A program made the position numbers and the translations under genes. Shown here one piece after another: positions 32,832-44,364 of a DNA stretch of 64,000 bases (positions are counted from its first letter, which is position 1; each line of letters opens with the position of its first letter). Source of the DNA: Escarpia spicata (taxonomy: Eukaryota; Annelida; Polychaeta; Sabellida; Siboglinidae); NCBI GenBank assembly GCA_963995525.1, contig OZ023213.1, positions 22,470,278 through 22,534,277 of the forward strand. Direction: 5' to 3'. The notes beneath the pieces are model-generated. The model saw nothing but the letters and a program-made list of their open reading frames with translations. It had not been told where the DNA came from and did not search any database.

Positions 32832-32906
32832 CAAACCAAAATGGTACTGAAGACATCGACCGGAGAACATATTTCATTTTAACACCCGATGATGTAAAAT
32901 ATCACG
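32832..32906 (+). CDS. Candidate phase 1-1 exon, unknown
   Basis: Acceptor CCAACTTGCAG, donor CACG|GTAAGA, 75 bp. Reads NQNGTEDIDRRTYFILTPDD then VKYH, with an NGT glycosylation site. Good splice sites, no family recognised. Confidence 0.4.
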
Positions 32907-33640
32907 GTAAGAAATTGGATGCTGTATTTGTCTAAACTTGAATAACAAAGAATAATATCTTGTGAACATGGACAGTCAGTCATTCATATACACAATCACA
33001 TGGTTTACCCCGGTTCAGTTCATTCATAAAACATAACTCAAACTAATTCTATGCGATGCATCTCTGGCAATTAGTATCCCTGGTGGATGGTGAACAGTAC
33101 CATTGCCATTAATTGTGTTTGAGTTGACAAAAACCCTTTGACCTTTACTGTTGACAATCCTAATAGAATGTGTTTCAGGGTAGTGTGTACATTTGGTTGT
33201 TTTCATGTTTGTTCTATTAACTATGAAGCTGGCTTTTTGTGCTCCGTGAGTAGAGTAGTGTGAGGCATTTGACTTCCATGCAGGATTTCATGATGGAATT
33301 TTGATTCGTATTCTGCTCCAGCAGTTGTTAGAAGTAACTTATATTCCTGCTGATGCAAAATGGGTGCGTAGCAGAAAGATTACGTTTTCATCTTTTCGGG
33401 ATCTAAAATTTGCTCTTTCCCCTTTAGAAAACAAAATCTAGCCTAGTGGGGCATGCATTTATTTGTGTGGATAAAATAGACTTGTTTAGTCATGCAGTGA
33501 TTCTAATTGAACTGAGATGGGATCACCTTGTTCAGTTTAACATTGTGTTAAGCTGAGGAAGTAATTGATATAGTCAATTCAGGTGACAGACTCATCAATG
33601 AGCATACATTTCCCCTTTCCTGTTTTCCCGACAGGTAGTT
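32907..33640. other. Non-coding stretch
   Basis: No exon or repeat recognised. Confidence 0.4.
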
Positions 33641-34440
33641 TATCACAATTAAAGTGCAAGTTTGGAATAATGCTCTTTTATAAACAAATAGCTATTTTTA
33701 AAACAAAATGCTCTTTTGGGACATAGCTTCCGGTATTCTGTCTTTTTACAAGTGAGACAGGAAATTGTAATGTTTAAAAACTTTCCCTTGTAACCGTGGA
33801 AGAGTCCTTTTAGGGACAATGCCCCTATTAGTCTGTCCTTTTATAGCATTGTTTTTATTGCTATTGACGATATAATGTAATTCTTGGACTTGCCATTTTA
33901 TGAAATAAATTGCCCATTTGTCTATAAAAATATCCTTTGTTACCAAAGAATTTCCAGCATTGTAGAATAATTGACAATTTTTATAACGATTTTGCTCCCC
34001 AACTTATGCCTTGTTATGAGACCTTGTTTAAGAGTTTGCCCTTTTATGATCAATTTGATCCTGTTTGAGCGGAAAGTGCCTGTTTATGGAGAATGTTGTC
34101 CTGTTTGGAATGGAAATTATAGTCCCACATAATTGTTCTAATATAGTTGTCGTTTTTATTTTAGAAACAAAATTGCAGTTTGCCGTTTCCTCTGTCAGTT
34201 TAACGAAAACTGCAGTTTTTGAGACATGGCCACAAGTATTTGTCCTTTTATAGAGCAATTGGCCTATTTCCGTATAGACATAGATAACAACTGCTTGCCG
34301 TTTATGGTAGCAAAAATCTGGATATTCCTCTCAATAAATTGCCATTTTAAATTATGTTTGTTTTACCATTGAAAGGGCATTTTAAGAACTTGCCCTTTAT
34401 GGCTAAATTTGCACATTGTAAGATTTAAAAACAAAAAGTT
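33641..34440. repeat. Degenerate array of TTGCCCTTTTATG motifs
   Basis: Variants of TTG(C/T)CCTTTTATGG recur about 20 times, spaced roughly 20-45 bp (for example 33836, 33891, 34037, 34240, 34391), in one orientation. It looks like an old, decayed minisatellite. Confidence 0.6.
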
Positions 34441-35021
34441 TGTAAAGATTGGGGGTGGGCGGCAAAGCCACGGCTTTGTACAATGTATGTTAAAAACATC
34501 CTTCTTTTGTATAGTACTTCACGTTTAATGGTGGGGTTATCCGGATCAGCATAAAGAAGAGTATTAGGAGGGTCTCTGGACAAGTGTTACGAACCATTTA
34601 AAAACGAAACCATGTTAGCTAGTTTAGCCATACATTTCACACAGACAGCAATAATCACTGCGTCATTTGCAGCCTGGCGTTTGTGTCCTTTAGTGTTTGA
34701 GCGCATCAGTGCAAAAACAGCTCCCAATATCTTCTACATGTAATAGTTTTGGCGTGCTGTCTTATATATAGCATTCACACCGCCCAGACAGGGCGCTCAC
34801 AGTCCTCATTTCATGATCAAACTGGCAGTAGGTAATGAATCGCCCATGTTAGAAAGTGTACAACATGTGTGGTCTTTTACGAAACAAACAGGTAAAGATA
34901 GGCAGGTCAGTGTTATGAAGCATTACAAACGGGTGGGGGTCTCAAAATCCAAATTTAGCGTAATATACTATAAGGGTGGAGCCAACCACTGTGTTGCATT
35001 AATAACGTAATTTTGTTATGT
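34441..35021. other. Non-coding stretch
   Basis: GC-content rises slightly; no supported exon. CR1 begins at 35022. Confidence 0.4.
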
Positions 35022-36065
35022 TTCCATATATTTACAGTCCTTTGTGAAAATTTGAACTTTCTTATATCTAATCTACACTGCTCCTTTGCTAATGTAACTT
35101 CATGTCCTCTAGTCCTTCTATTTTTCTTAACTGAGAAAAAAATATTTCTATCAATATTTTCATAACCATTCATTATTTTAAACACTTCTATCTGATCTCC
35201 TCTCAGTCTCCTTGTCTCTAGTGTTGTTGAACCACGTTCTTTTAGGCGAATTTCATAACTAAGATCCCTCAGTTTTGGTATCATTTTAGTCGCTCTCCTC
35301 TGTACTCTTTCTAGCATATCTATGTCCTTCCTGTGATACAGCCTCCATGCTTGTATACAATATTCTAAATGAGGCCTCATTATTGCTTTGTACAGCGGTA
35401 TTATTAGTTCTTTTTTCTTATACGCTATATTTCGCCTAATTAATCCAAGGATTTGATTTCCCTGTGAAGCTGCAATTCCGCACTGCTCTGAAACCTTCAT
35501 ATCAGCACTAATGGTTAACCCTAAATCCTTTTCTTTTACAGTAGTACTTAGTACAGTACCCCCCATTGTATATTCTACCTCTTCGTTCCCATGTCCTGCG
35601 TGGAGGCATTTACATTTCCCAAAATTGAACATAATTTGCCACTTTTCAGACCATTTGATCAACTTGTCAAAATTTTCTTGTAAATGTTGTCTGTCTCCAT
35701 CACTTTTTATCCTTCTAAACACTTTTGTATCATCCACATATTTCAACACCTTGCTTATATTATATTAAGAATAATATAGGTCCTAGTACTGATCCCTGTG
35801 GTACCTCACTCAATACCGATTTCCAGTTTGAAGCCTCCCCATCAACTATTACACGTTGTCTTCTGTCAATCAGCCATTGTTCTATCCAGTTTATTATACC
35901 CTTTCCTATACCATGGACCTTTAGTTTAAGCAGTAATCTTTGATGTGGTACGTTGTCGAAAGCTTTTTGCAAATCTAAGTAGACGATATCTACTGGTGAT
36001 CCCTCATCTACCCACTTAGTGATGTCTTCCAAAAAACATAAAATATTTGTTAAGCATGACCTCAC
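35022..36065 (-). pseudogene. CR1 ORF2, reverse transcriptase palm to C-terminus
   Basis: VDIVYLDLQKAFDNVPHQRL (motif A with D), WKSVLSEVPQGSVLGPILF (motif B), and VLKYVDDTKVF (motif C, YVDD), then EKDLGLTISADMKVSEQCGI. One frame shift falls between 35749 and 35760. The polymerase catalytic residues are present, but the fingers are deleted and the C-terminus is truncated. Confidence 0.92.
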
Positions 36066-36290
36066 TTCCTGTAACTATGTTACACCAAACAGCTTCTTCG
36101 CAATATGCTTCTCTTTCTAATTTTATTTCATAAGCCTGGATAGATTCTTTAATATATAAAATAACTCCACCTCCCTTTCTTCCTATTCTATCTTTCCTAA
36201 ACATTACATATCCTGTCAGTCCCAATTCGGTATCTGATATATCGGTGGTGGTCCAGGATTCGGCTATACCTATATGTGAGGGTCAACAAT
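36066..36290 (-). pseudogene. CR1 ORF2, endonuclease continuation
   Basis: GIAESWTTTDISDTELGLTG then YVMFRKDRIGRKGGGVILYI; the GIAESW box corresponds to the catalytic ExW of EEP. One base is missing just before it. It ends at VTGSEVMLNKY, where about 250 residues have been deleted. Confidence 0.85.
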
Positions 36291-36291
36291 T

Positions 36292-37602
36292 CAGACCTGG
36301 GGCCGAGTACATTTTCATGAGTACACGTACGAGTACTTTGATGATGGATGAGTACGAGTACAATGCTAAAAGCTGAGTATGAGTACAAGTACGAGTACAT
36401 TCTCACGAGTACAAGTAAAAGTACGAGTACATTTTTAAAAATATTAATTAAATTTAAAAATAATTTAATTAATCTAATTTATATAACTCAGCACAAGTGA
36501 ATATGCAATGGCAGTTGATACATTTTTTATGAGGAAAACTAAGAAAAACCTCTATTTCGTCAACAATGAAATTCACTTCATTGGCATTAATTTCAGTGGC
36601 ATCGTATGATCTGATCATCTATTTGCCATTGCACCGAATGAACATGAGTTGTTCACAGGTTGAGTCTTTCAGGCTGCACCATTCAGGGCAGAATACTTTC
36701 TCGGTTATGCTAAATACCCTTTCAACTGAAGCTGATGAGGCCGAAATGCTGAGATGGTGAGGGACCAACTGAGCCAGAGTTGGAAAATTCAGAACTGCAG
36801 TGGGTCACTGTGACGATCTGTACATGGTTGACTGAGGTATTCATTCACCTCTACAATCAGCAATCTGCTGATATTATAAGTTTGCAGTTTATATTTTCTG
36901 ATCGTAGACTACTAATTGTTGAGAGGGTTAGCATATGTCCACATAACAGGCTCAGCATCCCCTTTGGACTTTTTAGCCAGGCTGCTGGCATGGGATTATA
37001 CTAGTGTAGGAGGCAGTCTGACTTGAGCCAAGTTACTTCTTCAGAGGAAGACTGGCATTTCTTGTTCTTAGCAGTTAGCAATGTCAGCCTCTGTCAAGTG
37101 GCATGGTCTCCAGACTACATCAAAGGCATTTCCTGTCTAACTGGTGGGTTAACTGCTAATTGGCTCTTTATGGACATCCTGGTGGCTTAATTAAACAAAC
37201 ATGTTTATGGCCTGAACTGATAGCCTACAATTATTGTTTGCAGAAGAGGGTGTTTCTGACTGGGAAAAGAAGCTGCCTGTTGCCATATTTAGGTATCATA
37301 AATCATGGTTATCAGAGAATGAGGATATACTATGTGTAGGGATGGTAAGGTGGTATTCTATCAGAATTAACAAAGTATTTTAAAAATAGTTGAACATTTA
37401 AATATTTCAGGAAAGTTTCATTTTATAACCAAATATATTTATTTTCCCCAGTACATATTGAGAAAGTACTCAGATGTACTCGTAATGTACTCATAAAATC
37501 TAAGTACAATGAGTACGAGTACGAGTCCATGACCCATAAGTTTTATGAGTACGAGTACTTCAAAAATGTACATGAGTACCGAGTACTTCGGCCCCAGGTC
37601 TG
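36292..37602 (-). mobile_element. Complete hAT-type element nested in CR1
   Basis: 1311 bp with terminal inverted repeats CAGACCTGGGGCCGAGTAC (36292-36310) and GTACTTCGGCCCCAGGTCTG (37583-37602), and subterminal GAGTACGAGTAC repeats at both ends. A short repeat (TCAACA at 36283-36288 and 37607-37612) flanks it imperfectly. It splits the CR1 endonuclease between DVES and DPHI, so it inserted after the CR1. Confidence 0.92.
36619..36756 (-). pseudogene. hAT transposase C-terminal (hATC) remnant
   Basis: HLSISASSASVERVFSITEK then VFCPEWCSLKDSTCEQLMFI and RCNGK, stop. SxxSVERVFS is the conserved start of the hAT dimerisation helix region. No catalytic RNase H part remains. Confidence 0.85.
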
Positions 37603-37806
37603 GGACTCAACATCTTCTACCATAATGTTTAGTTCATTTCTTTTGTTTACTATACTCCTTGCATTTAAACAAACACATTTATATCCAGCTTCAGAAGAGT
37701 TTTCCAGACTGTTCTTTGCTGATTTATTTGTGCTGTCTTTATCTATGCCTCCAGTTTCAGGCTTTTCTGTGAGTGCCCCCTGCGAATCTAGTTTAAATAG
37801 ATGCAA
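37603..37806 (-). pseudogene. CR1 ORF2, start of AP endonuclease
   Basis: GYKCVCLNARSIVNKRNELN and IMVEDVES: the NARSIxNK motif marks strand 1 of the EEP endonuclease. It is cut by the hAT terminus at 37602. Confidence 0.85.
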
Positions 37807-38022
37807 CCTGTCCCGCTGTCAACAGATCGCAGCAGGTTCTCTGAGAACACTGCTGCCCCCTTTCCAGTAAGATGGAGGCCATCTCTCATGTAATATCTTC
37901 CCTCCCAACAAAGTATCCCCATAAATCTGTGAATCCCACCCCCTCTTCTTCACACATCTGCTCAACTAGTGCATTGATCGCCATCCTCTTGCAATTTCTA
38001 TACGTTGCCCCCCTTCCTCCAG

Positions 38023-38415
38023 TTACTGGCAACATTTCTGACAGAATAATCTGTTCAACTCTTTTATCTTCTTCTTTAGCTTCCTCACTAAATGTATATA
38101 CTTCTGTACTATCCCAGTTGTTCCCTCCCTGTCTGCATTATTTCGTCCTACCTGTACTAGTATAGACCCTCCCTTGCCATGTCCCAATACCTTCTCTACC
38201 ATGTCAGTCACATGTTCTATCCTAGCCCCCGGTAGACAAACAACAACGTCCTTCCCCTCGCTCAGTGTCTTGTCCGTCTTTCTCATAATGGAGTTGCCCA
38301 TAAACACCCTCTCTTTACTCATTGCCCCCTCAATCACTGCCTTAGAGTAGCTCCTTCTTCGGTTTGCATCTGTCTGGTTGTTGTCTTTTCCCCCTGCCGT
38401 CTTCTCTCTTGTCAC
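38023..38415 (-). pseudogene. CR1 ORF1, esterase-like part
   Basis: GNSIMRKTDKTLSEGKDVVV then CLPGARIEHVTDMVEKVL and SILVQVGRNNADREG. This follows the SGNH-esterase pattern of CR1 ORF1 (GDS...VCLPGAxxxxV...VVHVGTND). Here GDS is GNS and GTND is GRNN, so catalysis would be lost. It joins the zinc-finger part by a frameshift between 38415 and 38535. Confidence 0.75.
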
Positions 38416-38534
38416 ATTGTCTTCCGATCCTTCTTTCCTGTCGCTTTTTCTCTTGTCACCTTTCCTCCTGTCATCGTCCCTTTTATGGACTTCTCTTCTA
38501 TCACATTTGCTCTCACTTCCTTTCGTCCCTTCAT

Positions 38535-39008
38535 CTATCCTCCCATCTCATTTTCTTCTCTCCTCTCCCGTCCCATCTTCCCTCCCTCCTTCTCTACGGT
38601 CACTTTCTCCCCTGTCACCTTCACGCTTGTCACGTTTTCTGTCGTCGATTTTCCAATTTCTTCCCCTCCAATCACTTTCATTCCTCTCAATCTCCTTTCC
38701 TCAGTCTTCTTGCCACTGCTATTCTCCTTCAGTCTTGCAGTATTCCCACCTCTCTCCCTGTCGTCTCTCTCCATTCGACCTGTCTCCTTGCTAATTCCCT
38801 TCATTCCCTTCACAATATCTGTCAACCTAACTATCTCCTTCTGCAGACACTCCACCTTCCAACACCCAATGCACTGAAAGGTGAATCCTTCCTCCATTGT
38901 TTCTGCCCATGACTTCCCACAGCCGGACAATGCAAAATCTACCCAGCTGTGGCAGTGATCGCACACCAAGTGTCGCTTTGCCTTGACTTGCCGCTTGCAA
39001 GGCGCCAT
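38535..39008 (-). pseudogene. CR1 ORF1, N-terminal zinc-finger part
   Basis: MAPCKRQVKAKRHLVCDHCH then SWVDFALSGCGKSW and FQCIGCWKVECLQKEI. The cysteines (CDHC, GC, CIGC) suggest a PHD-like zinc finger typical of CR1/L2 ORF1, followed by a charged Glu/Lys/Arg-rich linker. The frame is lost at about 38535. The plus-strand Ser/Leu/Pro-rich ORFs here are its shadow. Confidence 0.75.
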
Positions 39009-39060
39009 ATCCCTATCAGAATTTATTTAATAACTTAACTAACTTAGTCTTTATAAAGAC

Positions 39061-39830
39061 TGGTTCCTGTGTACTAAAGCACACCTCATGTTACATATTT
39101 CAATTACACAGCCGACTATTTATCCTATCACGAACGCTAACATTACCGGTATTGATCTAATTTAAATACAATCAATTACGTTACGTTAGGCTGCTTTATT
39201 TATTTAGGTTATGCCGCCCGACTATCGCCCTTCCTTAATGTTAACAACAATGCTACCTAATCAAAATATCTAGCAAGTACTGGCTTACACAGATATTAAC
39301 ATATGTAAGTAGTTTGATGGTTGTTACTTTATCTCCTATATATTCTACCACATAATCAGGTTTGTTAAATCTTGTTTACAACTTATCGAATGCTAAGTTC
39401 ATGGTTCGTTGCATCAGATCAGCATGTTGCTTCAATTACTGGTGAACATTCTAAGCATCGCGTGAATGCGTCCATCACAAGGAGTTATCCAATTTAGCTT
39501 CTATTACGTAACAAACCCTGCCGAGCGGGCGCTTCTGTCAATGCACCGGGCAATTTGTGAAAGCGTGACAGTTGTAAGGTGACCAACCCCCAGTACTGGA
39601 AGGAGCGCAGTTGTCACGTTTGTGCAAAGCAACAAAGTCCTTCAGTTGTAGCAGTAGCAGTTAAACAGGGATTCGTGCGTATTGTACCGTCGCCAGACAG
39701 TCGAACAAAACAGACGTCGGGCAGGGTTTGCATTCCCCGGATGGTTGGCGCAGAAACCGCACTGTGGAACGTTGGTTAGTAGATGTGATGTTTAGATCAA
39801 CGCGCGCGAGTTCAAGGACACAGCAGACAC
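39061..39830. other. Non-coding stretch upstream of CR1
   Basis: Slightly higher GC in 39520-39790 with many CpG; no supported exon. Confidence 0.4.
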
Positions 39831-39915
39831 ATAGTTATTCAGACAGTCAGACAGAAACACAGATACATACAGACAGTCAGACAGAAACACAGATACATAC
39901 AAACAGCCAGACAGA
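39831..39915. repeat. 30-bp tandem repeat x 2.7
   Basis: Units of ACAGACAGTCAGACAGAAAC followed by ACAGATACAT. Confidence 0.9.
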
Positions 39916-40261
39916 TGTACACACACGCACTATTGTGATGCCTACTGAACATCTTGCCAGTCTCAATAGAGATATTCATACGCTTGTTCGATTAATTAGG
40001 TTAATATGCAATTATCAAAGTATTAGAAACAACTGTTATTGTATCGTTACTTACCACACAATTATATGTAATAGTTGAAATATTTATTAACGAAACGCAC
40101 CACGGGGGGGAGTAAACTGGCCATAGCTACTGTAACTGTACATGGCTCCTTACGACGTAATCATTTAGAATTTGAAACACATGTTTTCACTTTAACAGTC
40201 CCCATTCACCATCATTACTGTTTCCAATTCACCATCATTACTGTACTATGCTGTATGTGTT
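39916..40261. other. Non-coding stretch
   Basis: Nothing recognised apart from a 15-bp direct repeat CACCATCATTACTGT (40207, 40232). Confidence 0.4.
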
Positions 40262-40610
40262 GCACACATGATAAAAATATCTTCACAATGTTGATCTCAC
40301 ATAAACAATCAATCAGCGCCGATGTTGTGTGCGCTATCTTGTGAGTCACCATTCCGTTGAATAACATGACTATCCATAAATCTGCAAAGATCAGAATACA
40401 TGTAATAGTAATACTATTTTCATGTTATTACGATTATATACACGTATGTGTTACACGCATGATAACAATGTCTTAACATTGTTAATCTAAAACAAACAAT
40501 CGATCAATCGGCGCCGGAACTCTGTCCGCCATCTTGGAGTTGGTCACTTCCGTTATACAGCATACCTATCCATGAATTTGCATAGATCAGAATACTTATA
40601 ATAGATTAGT
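40262..40610. repeat. Diverged ~190-bp tandem duplication
   Basis: 40262-40420 and 40455-40610 share ACACATGATAA..., AAACAATCAATCAGCGCCG, CGCCATCTTG-like and CATGACTATCCATAAAT-like blocks with many substitutions. An old duplication, no ORF. Confidence 0.75.
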
Positions 40611-40649
40611 AATATTATTTACCCCGCGTATACATACGTTTACTGCATC

Positions 40650-41645
40650 ACATCATGTAACATAACATATGACCCAAGTTTTAATACCATTCTAACGAAT
40701 AAATAACTTCACTAGGTGTAGATATGCAAGATTAATTAAAGTTGAAGTTCACACCACATATTTCGCCTGACTGTGTTTGGCTGGTTATAAAAGCAGGTAA
40801 ATTTCCTATGTTAATTGCAGCTTGACGCGCTCAATATATAGGGTTATATCACGTGGCATGGATGACCACACCGGTTATGGGAACGCCGGGAAGGCTTAGG
40901 GGCCGATTTAACCCTCCCTTGCAGAGTGCTACCACACGTTGTGGGTCAACTGTGAGAGGTCAGGACTGTGACACTACTCTCCAGAGTAGGGTTGTTAGGA
41001 GCAACCGAATGATGTCCCGAGCCGATCATTGGTGCAGTTAGCTCTGTATCATAGGCAGTAACGGCTCAAGTGTCTCCCACTTCCTGATTCTCTCTTTTGT
41101 CTTGCCAAAATGAACTTCAATGTTGCTGGGCCATTTTCAAGACCCGAAAGGTAAATGAATAACTTGGAATTAATGTACCACATGGTGTTTCTGTACGTTT
41201 TGTTTGTCGAGGAATAGCGCCACGTCCCGAAGACGGCATTATTATCATTCATCTATCATGTGACATAACCTATAGCCACATTTTTAATACCATACTTTAC
41301 GAGATATAAATATGTAAAATTAATTAAAGTCGAAATTCACACCACAATTTCGCCTGTCTGTATCTGCCAGGGTACAAAAGCAGGTACATTTTCTATACTG
41401 GTTGTAACTTGGTATTGATGATCACACCGGTTTGGAACGCCGGGGCTTAGGGGGCAATATAATTCTCCTTTGAGGCGTCAGTACCAACCCGTAGTTGGTC
41501 AGCTGTGAGGAATCAGGCTGTGACAGATCTCCCAAAGACACCGATGCGATGTCCCTAGCTTATAATTAGTACAGTTAGTTATGTCCTATAGGCTGAATGG
41601 TTCCAGTGTCTCCCACATCCTGGTCTCTATGTTGTCTTGCTTGGT
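40650..41645. repeat. Diverged ~430-bp tandem duplication
   Basis: 40650-41110 and 41260-41645 share in the same order ACATAACATATGACC, TTAATTAAAGTTGAA, TTTCGCCTG, AAAAGCAGGTA, GATGACCACACCGGTT, GGAACGCCGGG, AGTGTCTCCCAC and TTGTCTTGC. The best-kept block is around the CACACCGGTT/GAACGCCGGG motif. There is no coding potential common to both copies. Confidence 0.8.
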
Positions 41646-44171
41646 GCCATTTATGTTTTGTTTTATTATTATTATGAATGGTGCAATTAATATGTTAGTA
41701 CACAACAAAACTTCAATATCTCTGAAACCGGGATTAATGTAATTAATCTATGTGATAGTTGTGGACTTGCTACACATCGTATATATTAAATAAATTATAA
41801 GTAATCCTGTGGCTACTTCGTTCCTGTGTTTCTATGTAGATTAAAGTTTAGCTTTTGATATATCACCTCATAATTATGCAAGTATTTCGCTGACATATTG
41901 TACCAGGTATGACGCGAAAACATAGTTGTAGCATCCAAATTCTACAGTGTCTAGGTAAATCACACAACACAAAAACATTTGCATTATGCTTGTGTGAGTA
42001 TATTTGTTGACGTATACGCTGTCCATTTTGAAGGTGTCATTCGACATAAGGAAAGTAAAACAACTAAAGATAATGTTGGATTGGTAAATACTACAATATG
42101 TACCAGTGTAACAGTCATTACTTACTTGGCTGTTACTATTAGGATGATATGCACGTCTTTTAATGTCCCATATTCTGAATAAAACAGACACAATTAGCTG
42201 ACGAACGTAATTGTTTAAGCCATTTCCACGTTGTGGATATTTTATCCTAATAAGCAGTCAGTGTCACGTACGAATTGATGTGTATTCGTTGATCAGCTTT
42301 ACTATATTAATATAAAAGGTAACATTTAGATGTGTCATACTGATCTTTGCGAACTGAATATCGGAAACATTTGACATCATTTACGTTGGCAAGCTACATG
42401 TTATTTACGTCGCTATCTTTTCTGGACCGACACATTTCCCCAAGTACCGTTCATCTTCATACAGTGCCGCCATATAGTCTTCAATTCCACAATGGATCAT
42501 TACTTCATGTTTCTAGAATACCGAATCTCTATGACGATAGTATTCATTGAAATCAGTATTTTTGTCGGTAGTTTTTTTTATTTTGCAGACCAGTACTAAT
42601 AAAAAAAACATCAAACATAAAGTAGTATTCTTAAATCATGGTAATTGGTTAATACGAGTTTATATACACAATATATATATATATGCATATTGTGGGTTAT
42701 ATGTTATGAGTAACAATTTTAAAAGAAACATAATCAGTGTAGATCACTCACTTTCAGCAAAAATCGGTTGTGACTACCGATATAATTATTAGTCATCATA
42801 ATGAAAGCTCACATGCAGATGAATTCATCATGGCCTAAGGGGAAAAAGTTCATTAGTTAGTTCGTAATTAAACAATATGTCTGACATGTGGTAAACAACC
42901 TTATGTCCGTCACAATATCAACCGGCGTTAAAACATCTATGAATACCTACAGTTGTGATGCACATGTTTATCTTTGTAGACATAAATTTTAAACACTATG
43001 CAACTTGTGTATAATTTTGCTAATCATACCATAAAGAATGAACAAATATTTTGTTTCACACTTCATATATGTTCGCAGCAATTTAGCTCAACTGATCATG
43101 TCGGTATGTTATGATGCTGGAAAACTCTTGTAATGATAATATACACTAAGTATGAAGACTTGTGTAAATATGCACATGGAAGTGATCACAGCAGCTTTCG
43201 TGACGGACATCACAGCTAATTGTGCACGTGACAGACATAATGCAATGCTTGCATGCACAGTACAGCTATACACAAACACATGGAATCAATACCAAACCAC
43301 ATTGCATGTGAGACACTAGGGATACACTAATCTATAGAGAGAGCAAAGTCAAGTTTGAGTTTAATATGGCTAAACTGAAGGAAATCTGAACATGATGTCC
43401 TTCAGGAAATTTTAATTAAAACAGGGACAGGATGTTTGAACATCTGTATATATATGCCATTTAAAGATACCCAATTACTTTTTTGCAGCATGAGTGAGAT
43501 TATGTGAAATTTTAAGAGTATATTAAGTGACTGCTGATAGTACATTATGTTACCTTGCCGCTTATCTAAAACCGCGTTACAGACATCATGCAAAATGTGC
43601 TATTTTTTATCAGGCTGAAATTTATTTTCATTGATTTCAAACTATTCAAATATTTGCCATACAGTTAGCCTGATATTAGAAGCGTGTAGTAATATGTCTT
43701 AAAGTAATGACCATGAGACAACAAGAAGAAGGTGGTGAATTGGAAACATTTTACGTGGCTTGACCCAAATACTTTGTGTCAGTTGTTTGTCCAACCAGTT
43801 TGTTGAGTTATGCAGTTAATGGCAAAGATGTCCCAGTGTCGTGTGTTGCAGATTCAAATTCTGCCTGTGTTCAGAATCAAAACACAACAGGTTGTGCACA
43901 TACACTGATTCCATTCAACAACTTCAGCCGCAATTTATAACATCACCGAATTGCACAGATATTTTATTTCCACCTATACTGGAAACTGTTGACGAAATTA
44001 GCATGACACTTTTAAACAATTATATAAAACTAAATATTCCTATGGTCTTGCATAACCCAGTTCACAAGTGATAGAGTGATATACATACGTATTTACGATG
44101 TGCTGTTCTTTTCTACATGGTCTTTCAACAACCTGTAAAAACCTGTACTCTATTGAGTAGTGAACCACTCT
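41646..44171. other. Long non-coding stretch
   Basis: AT-rich; no exon, transposon or array recognised. A short TA/AT microsatellite lies at about 42669-42690. Confidence 0.45.
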
Positions 44172-44185
44172 CCTCCAGAGGGCGC
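44172..44185 (+). promoter_or_regulatory. CTCF-like motif, one mismatch
   Basis: CCTCCAGAGGGCGC differs from CCASYAGRKGGCRS only at position 3. Same strand as the site at 27197. Confidence 0.3.
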
Positions 44186-44364
44186 CACGGTGTGTTCATT
44201 CACATAGGAACCAGTGGGTCCAATGATACAGTGTATACACTGCCTACACTGTCTGCTCGGCGTCTCTCACACGCCTGACTGGGAAGCAACTCCGGCCGCT
44301 GGGAGCAAGATCTAGTAGGTCAGAGATAGAGACCACCACCCCTAGCACAAACACCAGATAAAAG

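Larger units (their letters stand above)
35022..39060 (-). mobile_element. CR1-type non-LTR retrotransposon, near full-length, broken
   Basis: Read on the minus strand it contains, in order, ORF1 with a zinc-binding N-terminus (39008-38535), an ORF1 esterase-like region (38415-38023), the ORF2 endonuclease start (37806-37603), a nested hAT element (37602-36292), the rest of the endonuclease (36290-36066), and the reverse transcriptase (36065-35022). An internal deletion joins mid-endonuclease to the RT palm. The 3' end is missing: the RLSPDCVGAS tail present in the copies at 4930 and 29101 is absent. The element is inactive. Confidence 0.93.

Noticed and set aside
38364..38912. 182- and 138-codon plus-strand ORFs rich in Ser, Leu, Pro and Phe
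   Set aside because: They lie antisense to the Glu/Lys/Arg-rich CR1 ORF1, whose codons give such shadows.
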